From JBBROS01 sp965260995 (GTDB taxonomy: Bacteria; Pseudomonadota; Alphaproteobacteria; Acetobacterales; Acetobacteraceae), in NCBI GenBank assembly GCA_965260995.1, contig CBDHCD010000002.1:1-64000 (forward strand): a DNA stretch of 64,000 bases, given 5' to 3'. Shown in pieces: positions 17,620 through 28,510 of the stretch. The notes under the pieces are model-generated. The model did not search any database and was not told the DNA's origin. It saw nothing but the letters and a program-made list of their open reading frames with translations. The translations under genes and the position numbers were made by a program. Position 1 is the first letter of the stretch. Each line of letters begins with the position of its first letter.

Positions 17620-20097
17620 GTGACGAAGCCCCTGCGGCGCAGCGCGCCACCGCCGGCCTTGATGGCCGCCTTGCCGGCACGCGCCGTCGAGGCGTTGCGG
17701 CAGAAACGGTTCAAGGAGGCCGTCGAGCTCTTCAAGCAGCTCGTGCGGCAGGACCCGCGGCCGGAGTGGAAGCAGGGCCTGGCCGACGCCTACAGCGGCC
17801 GGGCCGGCGCTCTGGCCGGCAAAGGCATGTTCAAGGAAGCCGCGATGGTGTTCGAGAACGCCCTCGCCCAAGGCGGCCCGCTGCATGACCCGTCGCTCTA
17901 CGCGGCGTGCCTGATCCGCGAGGGGCAGCAGTCCAAGGCGGCGGGCTACCTGCTCGACTGCATCACCACCGGCACGTGCCCGCCCGGCAAGCAGGCCGAG
18001 ATCGAGGACCTGACGGCCGCGTTGCTGGTGGCGGCACCGCAGTTGGCACCGCCAGTGTGCCCCGGCTCGCCGGACGCGGCACGCTGGCACGACCAGGCGG
18101 CGGCCGCGCGCGACGCACTGTCCGCCTGGGTAGACGGCGCGGCGGCGGCGGAGGTGGACCAGCGCCTGAGGTGCATCTCGCTGCGATCCGCGTTTCGGCC
18201 GATCCGGTTGTTGCTGCAATGCCTGACCATCGTGCCCGCCGATCCCGAGCGGACCCGGCGGCTGCTGGAAACGATCGCGCCGGGGTCGCCGTTCTTCCCG
18301 TTGCGCCGAGCGGTGGAGGCGGCCACGCGCGCGGGGCCGGATCTCGACACCGACGCGTGGGTCCGCTTGACGCCGGCGCAGCAGGCCTTCGTGGCCGAAA
18401 CCGGCGGCTTGCCCGCGGGGTTCGTGCACTCCCTCGGCCGCCTGGCGACGGCGGCCCGAGGCGGTCCGGCTTCCTTGTTTGCTTGGCTGCTGAAGCAGGC
18501 CGACCTGCCGCAGGCCGACGCCAGGAGCGCCTGCCTCAACCTGCTGCCGCAGGTTGCCGATCGCGTGGCGCAGTTCGAAGCGCGGTTCGGGCCGTTGCCC
18601 GAGCTGGAGCGGCACCGTGTCCAGGCGCTGGCGGCAGAAGCGCGCGGCGACTGGCGCTCGGCGGAGCGGTCGTGGTCCCGTGCCGCCGAGCGCGCCGCTG
18701 CGGCCGACGACCGCACGCTGCGGCTGTCGGCGGGCGTCATCTACCGCCACCTCGCCCACCTCGCGGCGACGCAGCCGGAGATCGACGGCGGCGGCGATGG
18801 CAGCCGGACCGAGATCGACTACCTGGAACGCAGCGGCGACGCCGATCCCGACCACGTCCCCACGGTCCTTCAACGCATCGCATGGTATCGGCAGCAAGCG
18901 CGGCCCAAGGACTGGCACCGGCTCGCCGACGAGGCGGCGCAACGTTTTCCTGATGACGGCCAGATCCTGCTGCGAGCGACCGAGTCGGCTGTGGCGCGCC
19001 GGGCCTACAAGAAAGCGGCCGGCTTCGCCCGTCGCCTGCTCGCCGTCGATCCGATCAATCCCGGGGTGCGTCGGCAGATGATCGAGCTTCAGGTGGCCCA
19101 CGCCCGCAAGCAGGTGCGCGCCAAGCGGCCCGACTTGGCCGCCCGGGAGTTGTCGCAAGCAGCCGAGTGGGACCGCCCGGACGCACCGAGCGGGCCGCTG
19201 CGCATCGCCCGCGGCCTGGTGGCGGTGCAGCAGGGCGACACGCAGCAGGGAACGGCCTGGCTGCGCGAGGGCGCCGCACTCGCGGGCGGCGGGGTCGCCG
19301 GCTGGTTCCGCGCGGCGCTGGAAGCCGAGCTGATGAGAAACGCGGCCGCCGATGTCCGCTGGTTGCGCGAGGAGTTGGCGCGGGCGCGGCAAGCGCCGCC
19401 GACCAAGGAGGCGGTCCTGGCAGTCGTTTCCGCCTTAGGCCAGGACGATGCCGGCGAGGCCAGGCGGGCAGCGTCGGGCCTGCTGCTGGGCATGCGCCCG
19501 TGGTTGCGCCAAGCGGCCGGGCTCGACTGGTCCACCGCCGAGTTCCAGGTCCTGGCCGACGCCTTGCCGCGCGTCGATGCCTTCGACGTGCTGGGCGACT
19601 GCGCGCGGGCGGCGCGCGGGCGGGACCCGGCCAACCCGGCGTGGCGCTTCCATGAGATCGTCGCCCGTGCCCGGGGCAACCCCGACGCCCTGACCATGGC
19701 CGAGACGGCCGAGCTGGAGGCGATGCTCGATCAGGCCTCCGAACGGGAGGATGCCCAAGCCGTGAAGCGCATCGTGCACTTCCTTGACCTGAACCTGCCC
19801 CGGTGGCCCGGCGCAGGCCAGGGCGCGGACGGCCCGCCGGGCGCGCTCGACGACGCCGAGATGTTGGCGCTGCTGCAGATGATGATGAGAGACATGCCGA
19901 AGGGGGCGGCCGACAACCTGCGCGGGTTGGTCCGGGAGATCGGACAGGAGGCGGCGGTGCGGCAAACCATGGACAGCTTCCGGTCCGCCGAGCTCGGCGC
20001 CATCCTGCCGGAGCCAATGATCCGGCAGTTGTGCGAGGACCTGGTGGCGCAGGCGATCGGTCGCCCGGCGCGCGGGCAGGCCGGTCATCATGCCTGA
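17620..20097 (+). CDS. Large TPR-type helical repeat protein of the chaperone operon
   Basis: This 825-aa protein starts at GTG 17620 after ctggagg. The N-terminus has TPR-like units (ARAVEALRQKRFKEAVELFKQLVRQDP; AGALAGKGMFKEAAMVFENALAQGG), and more helical repeats run throughout (KAAGFARRLLAVDPINPGVR; LRIARGLVAVQQGDTQQGTA). No signal peptide or membrane segment is seen. As the first gene of a five-gene Hsp70 operon, with the J-protein start inside its last codons, it probably acts as a client-binding or scaffold cochaperone. That role is inferred from context. Confidence 0.82.
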   Translation: MTKPLRRSAPPPALMAALPARAVEALRQKRFKEAVELFKQLVRQDPRPEWKQGLADAYSGRAGALAGKGMFKEAAMVFENALAQGGPLHDPSLYAACLIREGQQSKAAGYLLDCITTGTCPPGKQAEIEDLTAALLVAAPQLAPPVCPGSPDAARWHDQAAAARDALSAWVDGAAAAEVDQRLRCISLRSAFRPIRLLLQCLTIVPADPERTRRLLETIAPGSPFFPLRRAVEAATRAGPDLDTDAWVRLTPAQQAFVAETGGLPAGFVHSLGRLATAARGGPASLFAWLLKQADLPQADARSACLNLLPQVADRVAQFEARFGPLPELERHRVQALAAEARGDWRSAERSWSRAAERAAAADDRTLRLSAGVIYRHLAHLAATQPEIDGGGDGSRTEIDYLERSGDADPDHVPTVLQRIAWYRQQARPKDWHRLADEAAQRFPDDGQILLRATESAVARRAYKKAAGFARRLLAVDPINPGVRRQMIELQVAHARKQVRAKRPDLAARELSQAAEWDRPDAPSGPLRIARGLVAVQQGDTQQGTAWLREGAALAGGGVAGWFRAALEAELMRNAAADVRWLREELARARQAPPTKEAVLAVVSALGQDDAGEARRAASGLLLGMRPWLRQAAGLDWSTAEFQVLADALPRVDAFDVLGDCARAARGRDPANPAWRFHEIVARARGNPDALTMAETAELEAMLDQASEREDAQAVKRIVHFLDLNLPRWPGAGQGADGPPGALDDAEMLALLQMMMRDMPKGAADNLRGLVREIGQEAAVRQTMDSFRSAELGAILPEPMIRQLCEDLVAQAIGRPARGQAGHHA

Positions 20098-20428
20098 CCC
20101 GTTCACCGTGCTCGGCGTCGACGAGGCCGCCGACGATGCCGAGATCCGGCGGCGCTACCTCGCCCTGGTGCGGGCGCATCCGCCGGATCGCGAGCCGGAG
20201 CGGTTCCAGGAGTACCGGGCGGCTTACGAGGCGTTGAGCGACGAGCGCAAGCGGCTGGAAACGAGGCTGCTGGGCACCAACGAGGCCGCGCTGTCGAGGC
20301 TGGGCCTGGCGGCGCTGGGCGCGGCGTCGCCCTTCGCGGCGCGGGCCACGAAGCGGACGGTGGCGGCGCTGCTGGGCGAGGGGATCATGCGGGCCGCGGT
20401 CGAGGCAACCACGGCGCCCGGAACGTGA
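20090..20428 (+). CDS. J-domain (DnaJ-type) cochaperone
   Basis: This 112-aa protein starts 8 nt before the TPR gene ends. The J domain fills residues 1-60: DPFTVLGVDEAADDAEIRRR, YLALVRAHPPD, FQEYRAAYEALSDERK. The signature tripeptide appears as HPPD, an HPD variant with one extra Pro. The C-terminus is Ala-rich (LGLAALGAASPFAARATKR), with no Gly/Phe or zinc domains. It should stimulate ATP hydrolysis by the Hsp70 encoded two genes later. Confidence 0.88.
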   Translation: MPDPFTVLGVDEAADDAEIRRRYLALVRAHPPDREPERFQEYRAAYEALSDERKRLETRLLGTNEAALSRLGLAALGAASPFAARATKRTVAALLGEGIMRAAVEATTAPGT

Positions 20429-20477
20429 ACCGGACCGGGTGCGCCGTCCTCGGCATGGCCGAGCGCTAGGAGGCACG

Positions 20478-21139
20478 GTGGACGACAGCACCAAGCAAGC
20501 GTTGCTCAGCCGGTTCGAGGCCTATCTCAACACCGCGGGCACGGACGCGCCGGAGCTGCCGGCCGACACATCCGACCTGTATTCCATCTTCGTCGAGGTG
20601 GCCGGCCTGCGCAGCGAGGTCCGCACCGAGTCCCGCCTGGTGAAAGACGCGCTGGACCAGTTCCGCGGCGTGTTCGACCTATTGCAGGCGAGCCAGGCCA
20701 GCCTGCAACAGGAGCTGGACCGCGCACGGTCGGCGGCGCGCGAGCAGGCCGATGCCGCGCTCCGCCCGCTGTTGCTGGACGTGATCGACCTGCGCGACCG
20801 CCTGGTCGCGGCATTGAAGCTGGCCGGGACGGGACGTCGTGGCTGGGGTCGCCTGCTGCGCCGGCCCGCCGCGGACGATGCGGCCTGGCGAGAGGGGCTG
20901 CGCATCACCGTGCGCCGCCTCGACCAGGTGCTGGGCGAGCGCCGGGTCGTGCCGATGCAGCTGGTCGGCCGGCCGTTCGACCCCAAGCGCGCCCGCGTGG
21001 TCGGCACCTCGGCGGATCGGTCCGTCGCTGACGCAGTGGTGCTCGAGGAGGTCCGCACCGGCTTCGTGTGGGACGACCAGGTGTTGCGGACCGCGGACGT
21101 GATCGTGAGCAAGAGAGCCAACGGAGCAGGAGACCCAGC

Positions 21140-21143
<4 letters not shown>
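20478..21143 (+). CDS. GrpE-like nucleotide exchange factor
   Basis: A GTG start at 20478, with AGGAGG four bases upstream, gives 221 aa. A long coiled coil (about residues 35-100: EVAGLRSEVRTESRLVKDAL, LLQASQASLQQELDRARSAA) leads into LLLDVIDLRDRLVAALK. The C-terminal beta part contains GLRITVRRLDQVLGERRVV and the GrpE-like FDPKRARVVGTSADRSVADA. The ATGA overlap with the Hsp70 gene makes ADP/ATP exchange on that Hsp70 the likely role. Confidence 0.86.
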
Positions 21144-22873
<1,730 letters not shown>

Positions 22874-22876
22874 TCC

Positions 22877-23152
22877 GTGGACCGCTGCCCGCTCTGCCGC
22901 GCCGCCCTGCATGGCGCGGAGACGTGCCGGCGCTGCCGCGCCGAGCTGCGAAGGGCCCAGCAAGCGGAACGCGACGGCCAAGCCCTGCTCGAGGCGGGGA
23001 TGCACAGCCTGTCCCTCGGCGACGCCATCACCGCGGAGCGGCTGCTGCGGCGTGCCTGTGCGCTGCATGCGGCGCCGGAAACCTTGGTTCTGTGGCAGGT
23101 CGTCAGGGCGTCGCGGCGCCTGGCCGAAGAGGCGGGTGCTGGTGACGCCTGA
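22877..23152 (+). CDS. Small zinc-ribbon protein of the chaperone operon
   Basis: GTG 22877, three bases after the Hsp70 stop, opens a 91-aa protein. Its N-terminus DRCPLCRAALHGAETCRRCRAEL carries two CxxC knuckles, a probable single zinc ribbon. The rest is a TPR-like helical pair (GMHSLSLGDAITAERLLRRACALHAAPETL). Tight packing shows it belongs to the operon. It may deliver or recognise clients, but nothing in the sequence settles this. Confidence 0.78.
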   Translation: MDRCPLCRAALHGAETCRRCRAELRRAQQAERDGQALLEAGMHSLSLGDAITAERLLRRACALHAAPETLVLWQVVRASRRLAEEAGAGDA

Positions 23153-23170
23153 AACGCGCACGGTTGGTCG

Positions 23171-23524
23171 TCAGCGGCCTCGTGGCATACGGTCCGGGTC
23201 TGCTCCGTGCACAATGCGGGTTGGATTCCAGGCCCGGCGCGGTTCGGCCCCCGACTCGGGCAAAGTGGTTTCGTCCTGGCTGAGCCGCTTGTCTTGCGTG
23301 ACACGCGAGCGATGTTGCACATGTCGGTGGGCGAGGACGAGCAAGAGCACGTCGGTCGCGCCGTGCGTGGCGAGGTCGTCCACCACCACCCGCTGCGCGG
23401 CGGGTTCGGTCCAACCTTCCACCTGGCCCGGAAAGTCCGCCCAGTTCGCGGTAGTGCCTCCGTCGGTGGTGGTGCGTGCCGTGCCCGTCGCCGGACAGTC
23501 GGTGCCGAACACGTGGCCCTTGCC
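23171..23524 (-). CDS. Possible unknown gene or gene remnant
   Basis: The minus frame has the marked G/C third-position pattern of real genes here. It reads VFGTDCPATGTARTTTDGGT, ANWADFPGQVEGWTEPAAQR and VVVDDLATHGATDVLLLVLA. The only in-frame start is GTG 23512, just downstream of a TAG, so the true N-terminus may be lost. I do not recognise a family. The opposite strand gives no sensible protein. Confidence 0.4.
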   Translation of the reverse strand, partial: GKGHVFGTDCPATGTARTTTDGGTTANWADFPGQVEGWTEPAAQRVVVDDLATHGATDVLLLVLAHRHVQHRSRVTQDKRLSQDETTLPESGAEPRRAWNPTRIVHGADPDRMPRGR

Positions 23525-23754
23525 GCGCCGGTGGTCGTCGATCCTCTAGCAGAGCGCTGACAGGCCTCCAACAACTCCCGCCGCGTCGCCATCCCAATCC
23601 GCACGGCCGATGTCGCCGACGATAACGCGCACGACCCGCACCATGGCCAGAAGCCGACGGCAGGAGCCATCACGGCTTCGTTCGAGGCCCGTACTGCCCT
23701 GGCCGCGCCGCCAACGCTCCTGGTAGGGACAGACCCGGCCAAGGAGACCGTTCC

Positions 23755-24444
23755 ATGTCTGACCTTCCGCTGCTCGTGTTCGACGTGAACGAGACACTGC
23801 TGGACATCGAGATCCTCGCGCCGCGCTTCGAGCGCGTCTTCGGCGACCCGGGGGCCATGCGCCAGTGGTTCGCCCAGCTCGTGCTCTACGCCGAGGCGCT
23901 CACCTTGTCCGGCGGCTACGCGCCGTTCGGCGAGGTCGGCGGCGCGGTGCTGAGGATGGTGGGCGCCGTGCGCGGACGTGAGGTGAGCGACGACGACGTG
24001 CAGCAGGTGAAGGACGCCATCGCCACCATGCCGGCCCACCCCGAGGTCCCCGCCGCATTGTCCAAGTTGAGAAGCGCGGGCTTTCACCTGTTCGCGTTCA
24101 CCAACAACCCTCTGGCGACGTGCAGCAAGCAACTCGATCACGCGGGCCTGACGCCCTTGTTCGAGCGGCAGTTCAGCGTCGATGAGGGTGCGCGCCGCTA
24201 CAAGCCCGCGCTCGAAGCCTACCGCGCCGTGGAGCAAGCGTTGGGCGTGCCGCCACCGCGGCTTTGCCTGGTCGCCTGCCATGCCTGGGATACGCTGGGC
24301 GCGGCGGCGGCGGGCTGGGACGCCGCCCTGGTCGTCCGCCCCGGCAACGCCCCTTTCGGCCTCGGCGCCCAACCAGGGATCGTCGGCGCCGACATGAACG
24401 TGGTTGCCGACGCCCTCATTCAGAGGGCCGTCCAGGGCCGCTGA
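23755..24444 (+). CDS. HAD-superfamily hydrolase, haloacid dehalogenase type II-like
   Basis: This 229-aa protein carries the HAD nucleophile D10 in LLVFDVNETLLDIE, motif II around LFAFTNNPLATC, the motif III Lys in RRYKPALEAYRAVEQALG and motif IV CHAWDTLGAAAAGWDAALV. DVNETLLD and the helical cap order match L-2-haloacid dehalogenases, which hydrolyse 2-haloalkanoates to 2-hydroxyacids. The motif IV residues deviate from the usual form, so substrate is uncertain. Ribosome site: ccaaggagacc. It stands alone as a single gene. Confidence 0.85.
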   Translation: MSDLPLLVFDVNETLLDIEILAPRFERVFGDPGAMRQWFAQLVLYAEALTLSGGYAPFGEVGGAVLRMVGAVRGREVSDDDVQQVKDAIATMPAHPEVPAALSKLRSAGFHLFAFTNNPLATCSKQLDHAGLTPLFERQFSVDEGARRYKPALEAYRAVEQALGVPPPRLCLVACHAWDTLGAAAAGWDAALVVRPGNAPFGLGAQPGIVGADMNVVADALIQRAVQGR

Positions 24445-24528
24445 CCGACCGCCGCGCGTCACGCGTGCTTTCGGTCACGGCCGAACCTTGCTTCTATGAC
24501 GCTCACACCGCTCAGGAACCTGCCGTTC

Positions 24529-24816
24529 ATGTCCGACATCAGGCTTTGGGGCTTCGACGGCTCGACCTACGTGCGCGCCGTCAAGATGCTGCTGGCCGAG
24601 AAAGGCATCACCGACTACGAGCAGGTGCCGCTCAACGTCCTGGACGGCGAGCCGAAACAGCCCGAGCACCTGGAGCGCGCCCCGTTCGGCAAGGTCCCCG
24701 TGCTGGACCATGACGGGATGCGCGTCCTGGAGACCACCGCCATCATCCGCTACCTGAACGACGTGCTGCCTCACGGCGGCGCAGGCTGGGCTACCGGTGC
24801 TGACAGCGAACCGTGA
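24529..24816 (+). pseudogene. Glutathione S-transferase, N-terminal domain only
   Basis: The frame from ATG 24529 gives SDIRLWGFDGSTYVRAVKML, LLAEKGITDYEQVPLN, RAPFGKVPVLDHDGMRV and LETTAIIRYLNDVLP. This is a thioredoxin-fold GST N-domain including the cis-Pro VPVL and the ET glutathione-binding pair. After LNDVLP the sequence degenerates and stops at 24816. The helical C-domain (about 120 residues) is absent and is not found downstream. It is a 3'-deleted remnant. Confidence 0.8.
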
Positions 24817-24977
24817 CGAGTTCGACCGGATGCAGCAAGCCGCTGGAGCTGGATCGTTCCTGTGCTACTGACCGGTTCCTCTTCTCCGGCGGCGGGAAAC
24901 GCTCCGCGTAGGCCGACGGGAAGACCCTTGCCGCATGATATGTGCCGTAGCCTGTCAAACCACCCGTTCGAAGTCAC

Positions 24978-25508
24978 TCAGCGTGGCAGCGTGCGCTGTT
25001 GCTGCTGAATTGCGCTGTTCAGGTTCCGCTCGAGAGTTTGGTAGCCCTGCTCCAATTGTTGCCGGTTGATGGCTCCTTGATTGAACTGCTGCTGCAAGCC
25101 GACCACGCCCTGATTGTGTTGCTGCTGCAATTGGACGACTGACTGGTTGTACTGCTGCTGGCGGCGCACAACGTCCTGCTGCCGCTCCTGCCGTTCATGG
25201 GTCTCAAGCTCGCTCCGGCGCTGGTCGCGGTAGCGTCGGTCAGCGTCGCGGTCCTGGCGCCACTGCCATTCGCGACGGCGCTCAAGCCAGTCGCTACGGT
25301 CGTAGCCGTAGCCCGGATCAGGCTGGACCTGATTGTTGAAGAACCCCTGGTTCGGGTAGATCGGTTGCCTGTATGGCTGAGAGTAGCCGTAACCGTAGCC
25401 GGCGTAGGGTTGCCCGGGATCGGTGTAGTAGTAGGTTTGAGCCTGACCCGCTTGAGGGCAAAGCCCGGCGGCCACAGCCATCACTGCCACGACTGGTCCG
25501 ACGCGCAT
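24978..25508 (-). CDS. Secreted Gln/Tyr/Arg-rich coiled-coil protein
   Basis: This 176-aa protein has a signal peptide (VGPVVAVMAVAAGLCPQAGQ, cleavage near AQA-QT). Next is a Tyr/Pro/Gly-rich segment (AGYGYGYSQPYRQPIYPNQG), then a charged Arg/Asp/Glu helix and a run of Gln-rich heptads (QQQYNQSVVQLQQQHNQG, VVGLQQQFNQG). It is probably periplasmic or surface-associated. The QQ(F/Y)NQ(S/G)xV unit repeats three times. No enzyme motif is present and I do not recognise a named family. Confidence 0.72.
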   Translation of the reverse strand: MRVGPVVAVMAVAAGLCPQAGQAQTYYYTDPGQPYAGYGYGYSQPYRQPIYPNQGFFNNQVQPDPGYGYDRSDWLERRREWQWRQDRDADRRYRDQRRSELETHERQERQQDVVRRQQQYNQSVVQLQQQHNQGVVGLQQQFNQGAINRQQLEQGYQTLERNLNSAIQQQQRTLPR

Positions 25509-25726
25509 CTCATCCTCCCTTGCTGACGCTTGATGGTCGCCATCGACACCATAGCCGAACTCGCGGGCGAGAGCCGCGTTTTATTCTGTTATAACAATCA
25601 AACTCCAGGGTTGGCAGCTCGTTGAGGCAAGCGGTCCAGCTCCGGCAAACCCGTGCGCACGACGTGGGTGTGGACCGCCTCGGCGCAGCGCTGCGGCGTC
25701 ATCGGCCCGCGGCGGCCCGGACGCAC

Positions 25727-26062
25727 CTAGGCCATGGCGACGGCCAGCCCGGCCCAGTCAGGGCCGATGGTCTCGTCCGCCAGCCAGCCTCGGGCGGTCT
25801 GCTCCACCTTGCCCGGCGAGATGAACCGGGCCGCGTCCTGCATCAGCTCGTCGACGTGCTCGCGCACGCGGCCGAGGTCGGCGGGCTCGGCACCCGGCCC
25901 GGCCTGCCTGGCCCGGCTGTCCTGTCTGGCCCGCACGGCGTCCTCCCTGTCCAGTGTTGGATCGAGCGCCGGCCTGGATAGGGCGCGACCGGGGGTCGCG
26001 GCAAGCGTTGGCGGCCCCGCCTGGCCCATCGCGGGCCGGCGGGCCATACTGCCGCCCACCAT
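25727..26062 (-). CDS. Hypothetical protein, divergent from the PLD-ATPase gene
   Basis: The minus frame ends with DLGRVREHVDELMQDAARFI, SPGKVEQTARGWLADETIGP and DWAGLAVAMA, an amphipathic pattern that looks coding. The N-terminal half is Pro/Arg-rich and the start is uncertain (26062, 26047 or later). No family recognised. It sits head-to-head with the nuclease-ATPase gene, only about 17 bp apart by the longest start, so a shared control region would be tight. Confidence 0.4.
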   Translation of the reverse strand: MVGGSMARRPAMGQAGPPTLAATPGRALSRPALDPTLDREDAVRARQDSRARQAGPGAEPADLGRVREHVDELMQDAARFISPGKVEQTARGWLADETIGPDWAGLAVAMA

Positions 26063-26079
26063 GACGAGGCCGGGTCCGT

Positions 26080-28340
26080 ATGGCTGATGACCTGTTCGCC
26101 GCCGCCGCGCCGCGAGCCGGCGGGGCGCCGCTGACCGTGTTCCGCGCCGAGCTGCTGTCGCACGGGCCGGCCGACTGGGAGTCGCTGGTCGAGGGCTTCG
26201 CCACCCTGAAGGCGATCACCTTCTCCAGCAGCCTCGAGTTCCTGCTGCGCCTGGCCGACCGCCTCGACGACGTGGAGGTGGTGTTCGGCGCCGAGCGCAT
26301 CCTGTCCAAGGAGCACCTCGCCCTGGCCCAGGCCAGCCACGTCGTGCAGGCCTACGGCTTCGCCGACGCGCTGGTCGACCACAAGGCGCTGACCGAGGCG
26401 CTCGGCCGCCTGCTGGGCCGCAGCGGCCGGGCGCTGCTCGACCGCGTGGTCGACGGCACCTTGCGGTTCCGCCTGCTGCGCGGCCGGCCGAGCCACGAGA
26501 AGCTGCTGCTGCTGGCCGCCCCGGGCCGCCGCCGGGTGCTGACCGGCTCGGCCAACCTCAGCCTGGCGGCGTTCGAGGGCCGCCAGCACGAGATCCACAT
26601 CGCCTTCGACGGCGACGCGGCGTGGTCGGTGTTCCACGCCGCCTACCAGCGCGACTGGAAGGACAGCGTGCCGGTGCTGTCCGACGCCCTGGTCAGCGAG
26701 CGGCCCGGCGGCGAGCGCGTCGCCCGCGACACCCCGCTCGCCCTCGACGAGGTGCCGATCGTGCGGGTGCTGAGCGCCGGCGTCGCCCTGGTGGACCCGC
26801 CCGCCCGGCCGATGCCGCCCGGCTTCGCCGCCGACGCCCTGCGCGCGGCGGCGACGCTGGGGGCCGAGCTGAAGGACCTGGCCCTGCCCAAGGACAAGGC
26901 CGGGCGCACGGTGGTCAACGCCGCGTCCGCGCTGCGGGTGCTGTGCCAGCACCAGGCCCGGCCGGTGGGCGAGGGGGCCGAGGAGCGCGTCCCGCGCTGC
27001 GAGATCGACGTGGCGAGCGGCTTCGTCCACCTCGACGGCGTGGCCTGGCTGCGGCCGCAGGACCAGGTGCCGCGAGCGGAGATCGAGCGCGACGCCCGCA
27101 TCCTGGTGGACGACCTCGGCAGCGTCCTGCAGTTCTTCGGCAACAGCCAGGGCGCGGTCGAGGTCTACTGGGCGTTCCTCGTGTGGCTCTACGCCGCGCC
27201 GTTCGCGCCGCACCTGCGCCAGGCGGCGATCCCGGCCGGCATCGACCCTTGGGTCTACCCGGTCTACGCCGTGCTCTACGGCCGCTCCAGCGGCGGCAAG
27301 ACCCTGTTCACCCGCATCGCCGCCCGCTCGATGTTCGGCCTGGAGAAGACGCTGCGCTCCGGCCAGTTCACCGCCAACCGGGCGCTCGGCCTGCGCGAGC
27401 GCCTGGGCGCGATCCCGCTGCTGATCGACGACGTCACCCGCGACAAGTTCACCAGCCACGTGCCCGACCTGGTGCGCACCGACGCACCCTGTTCACCCGC
27501 ATCGCCGCCCGCTCGATGTTCGGCCTGGAGAAGACGCTGCGCTCCGGCCAGTTCACCGCCAACCGGGCGCTCGGCCTGCGCGAGCGCCTGGGCGCGATCC
27601 CGCTGCTGGTCGACGACGTCACCCGCGACAAGTTCACCCGCGACAAGTTCACCAGCCACGTGCCCGACCTGGTGCGCACCGACGCCGAGATGGGCGGGCT
27701 CCACGCCCCCGTCGTGCTGACCACCAACCGCGACGTCAGCACGATCCCGCCGGACCTGACCAAGCGCATGGTCGAAGCGCATGGTGACCTGCCACGTCGA
27801 CGCCGCCATCGCCGAGAACCGTTCGGTGACCGAGCGGCTGGCCCGGCGGGCGCACAAGGAGATCGGCACGGCGCTGTATCGGGCCTACCTGCAGCGGCTG
27901 ATCCCGGAGGTCCGCGCGTCCGCGCCATGCGGGCGGCGATCGACGCCGACGCCGAGCGCTTCCCCGACCTGCTGGCGCGCTCGTCGGCCGTGCTGCGGGC
28001 GGTGCTGGCGGAGGCGCTGGGCGAGTTGCCCGGGTGGGCGCGGCCGCTCGGGTTCGGCGACTACTTCGGCATCCGCCACCGCCGCTTCCGCGACCAGCTC
28101 GACGCCATGCTGGCCGACGCCGAGGACCGGGTGGCGGTGAACCGCCGGGCGGGCGAGCTCGCGGTCAGCTTCGGCGGCGACACCAACCAGGCGGCGCAGT
28201 TCGCCCGCAGCGTGCCGGACTTCGTGCTCAAGGGCCGCTTCGCCGATGTGGTGCGGCTCGACCTCGCCGCGCTCGAGCAGGAGATGGGCGTGGCGGTCGG
28301 CCGCGCGCCGAGCTGGTGGCGGCGGGCGCTGCGGCGGTGA
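26080..28340 (+). pseudogene. PLD-type nuclease/P-loop ATPase gene broken by tandem duplications
   Basis: Removing four tandem duplications restores one frame of 680 codons. The N-terminal domain is PLD-like: RPSHEKLLLL (H139, K141) and VLTGSANLSLAAF (156-161), as in PLD-fold nucleases. The middle holds a P-loop NTPase: YGRSSGGKT (about 400-408) with Walker B IPLL(I/V)DDV, then VVLTTNRDVSTIPPDLTKRM. The C-terminus is helical, ending SWWRRALRR. The duplications are 185 bp (27301-27485, repeated at 27486), 15 bp (27621-27650), 13 bp (27,765-27,790) and 8 bp (27,909-27,926). Frames run 1-0-1-0. The architecture suggests a DNA-targeting defence protein. Confidence 0.75.
27301..27685. repeat. 185-bp tandem duplication inside the PLD-ATPase gene
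   Basis: Bases 27301-27485 recur at 27486-27685. The second copy has one substitution (ctgatcgac to ctggtcgac) and a nested 15-bp in-frame duplication (CGCGACAAGTTCACC twice). The 185-bp offset is not a multiple of three and shifts the frame right after the Walker A/B region. Confidence 0.93.
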
Positions 28341-28478
28341 GGCGGTGAGGCGGGCGGCGTGCCCGATCCCGTGCATGCGCCCGGCCTCGAACGCCCTGGA
28401 TTCGGTTCTCCCCAGCCTTGGGCACCGACTTGCCTCCAGCTCTGGGGACGGCAGTGTGACCGAAGCACGGGCGCAGAC

Positions 28479-28508
28479 ACGCTAACGCCGATGCTGCTAG
28501 GTTAGCGT
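28479..28508. promoter_or_regulatory. Inverted repeat over the Uma2 start, possible operator
   Basis: ACGCTAAC (28479-28486) and GTTAGCGT (28501-28508) are perfect complements with a 14-nt spacer. The right arm ends two bases before the Uma2 ATG at 28511 and covers the ribosome-binding position. It could be a repressor site or an RNA hairpin limiting translation. Confidence 0.45.
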
Positions 28509-28510
28509 CC

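Noticed and set aside
17524..19392. Long minus-strand open frame opposite the TPR gene
   Set aside because: No family resemblance and low-complexity composition; a high-GC shadow.
27301..27685. Reading the 185-bp duplication as a natural tandem protein repeat
   Set aside because: The offset is not a multiple of three and near-identity at DNA level shows a recent duplication that shifts the frame.
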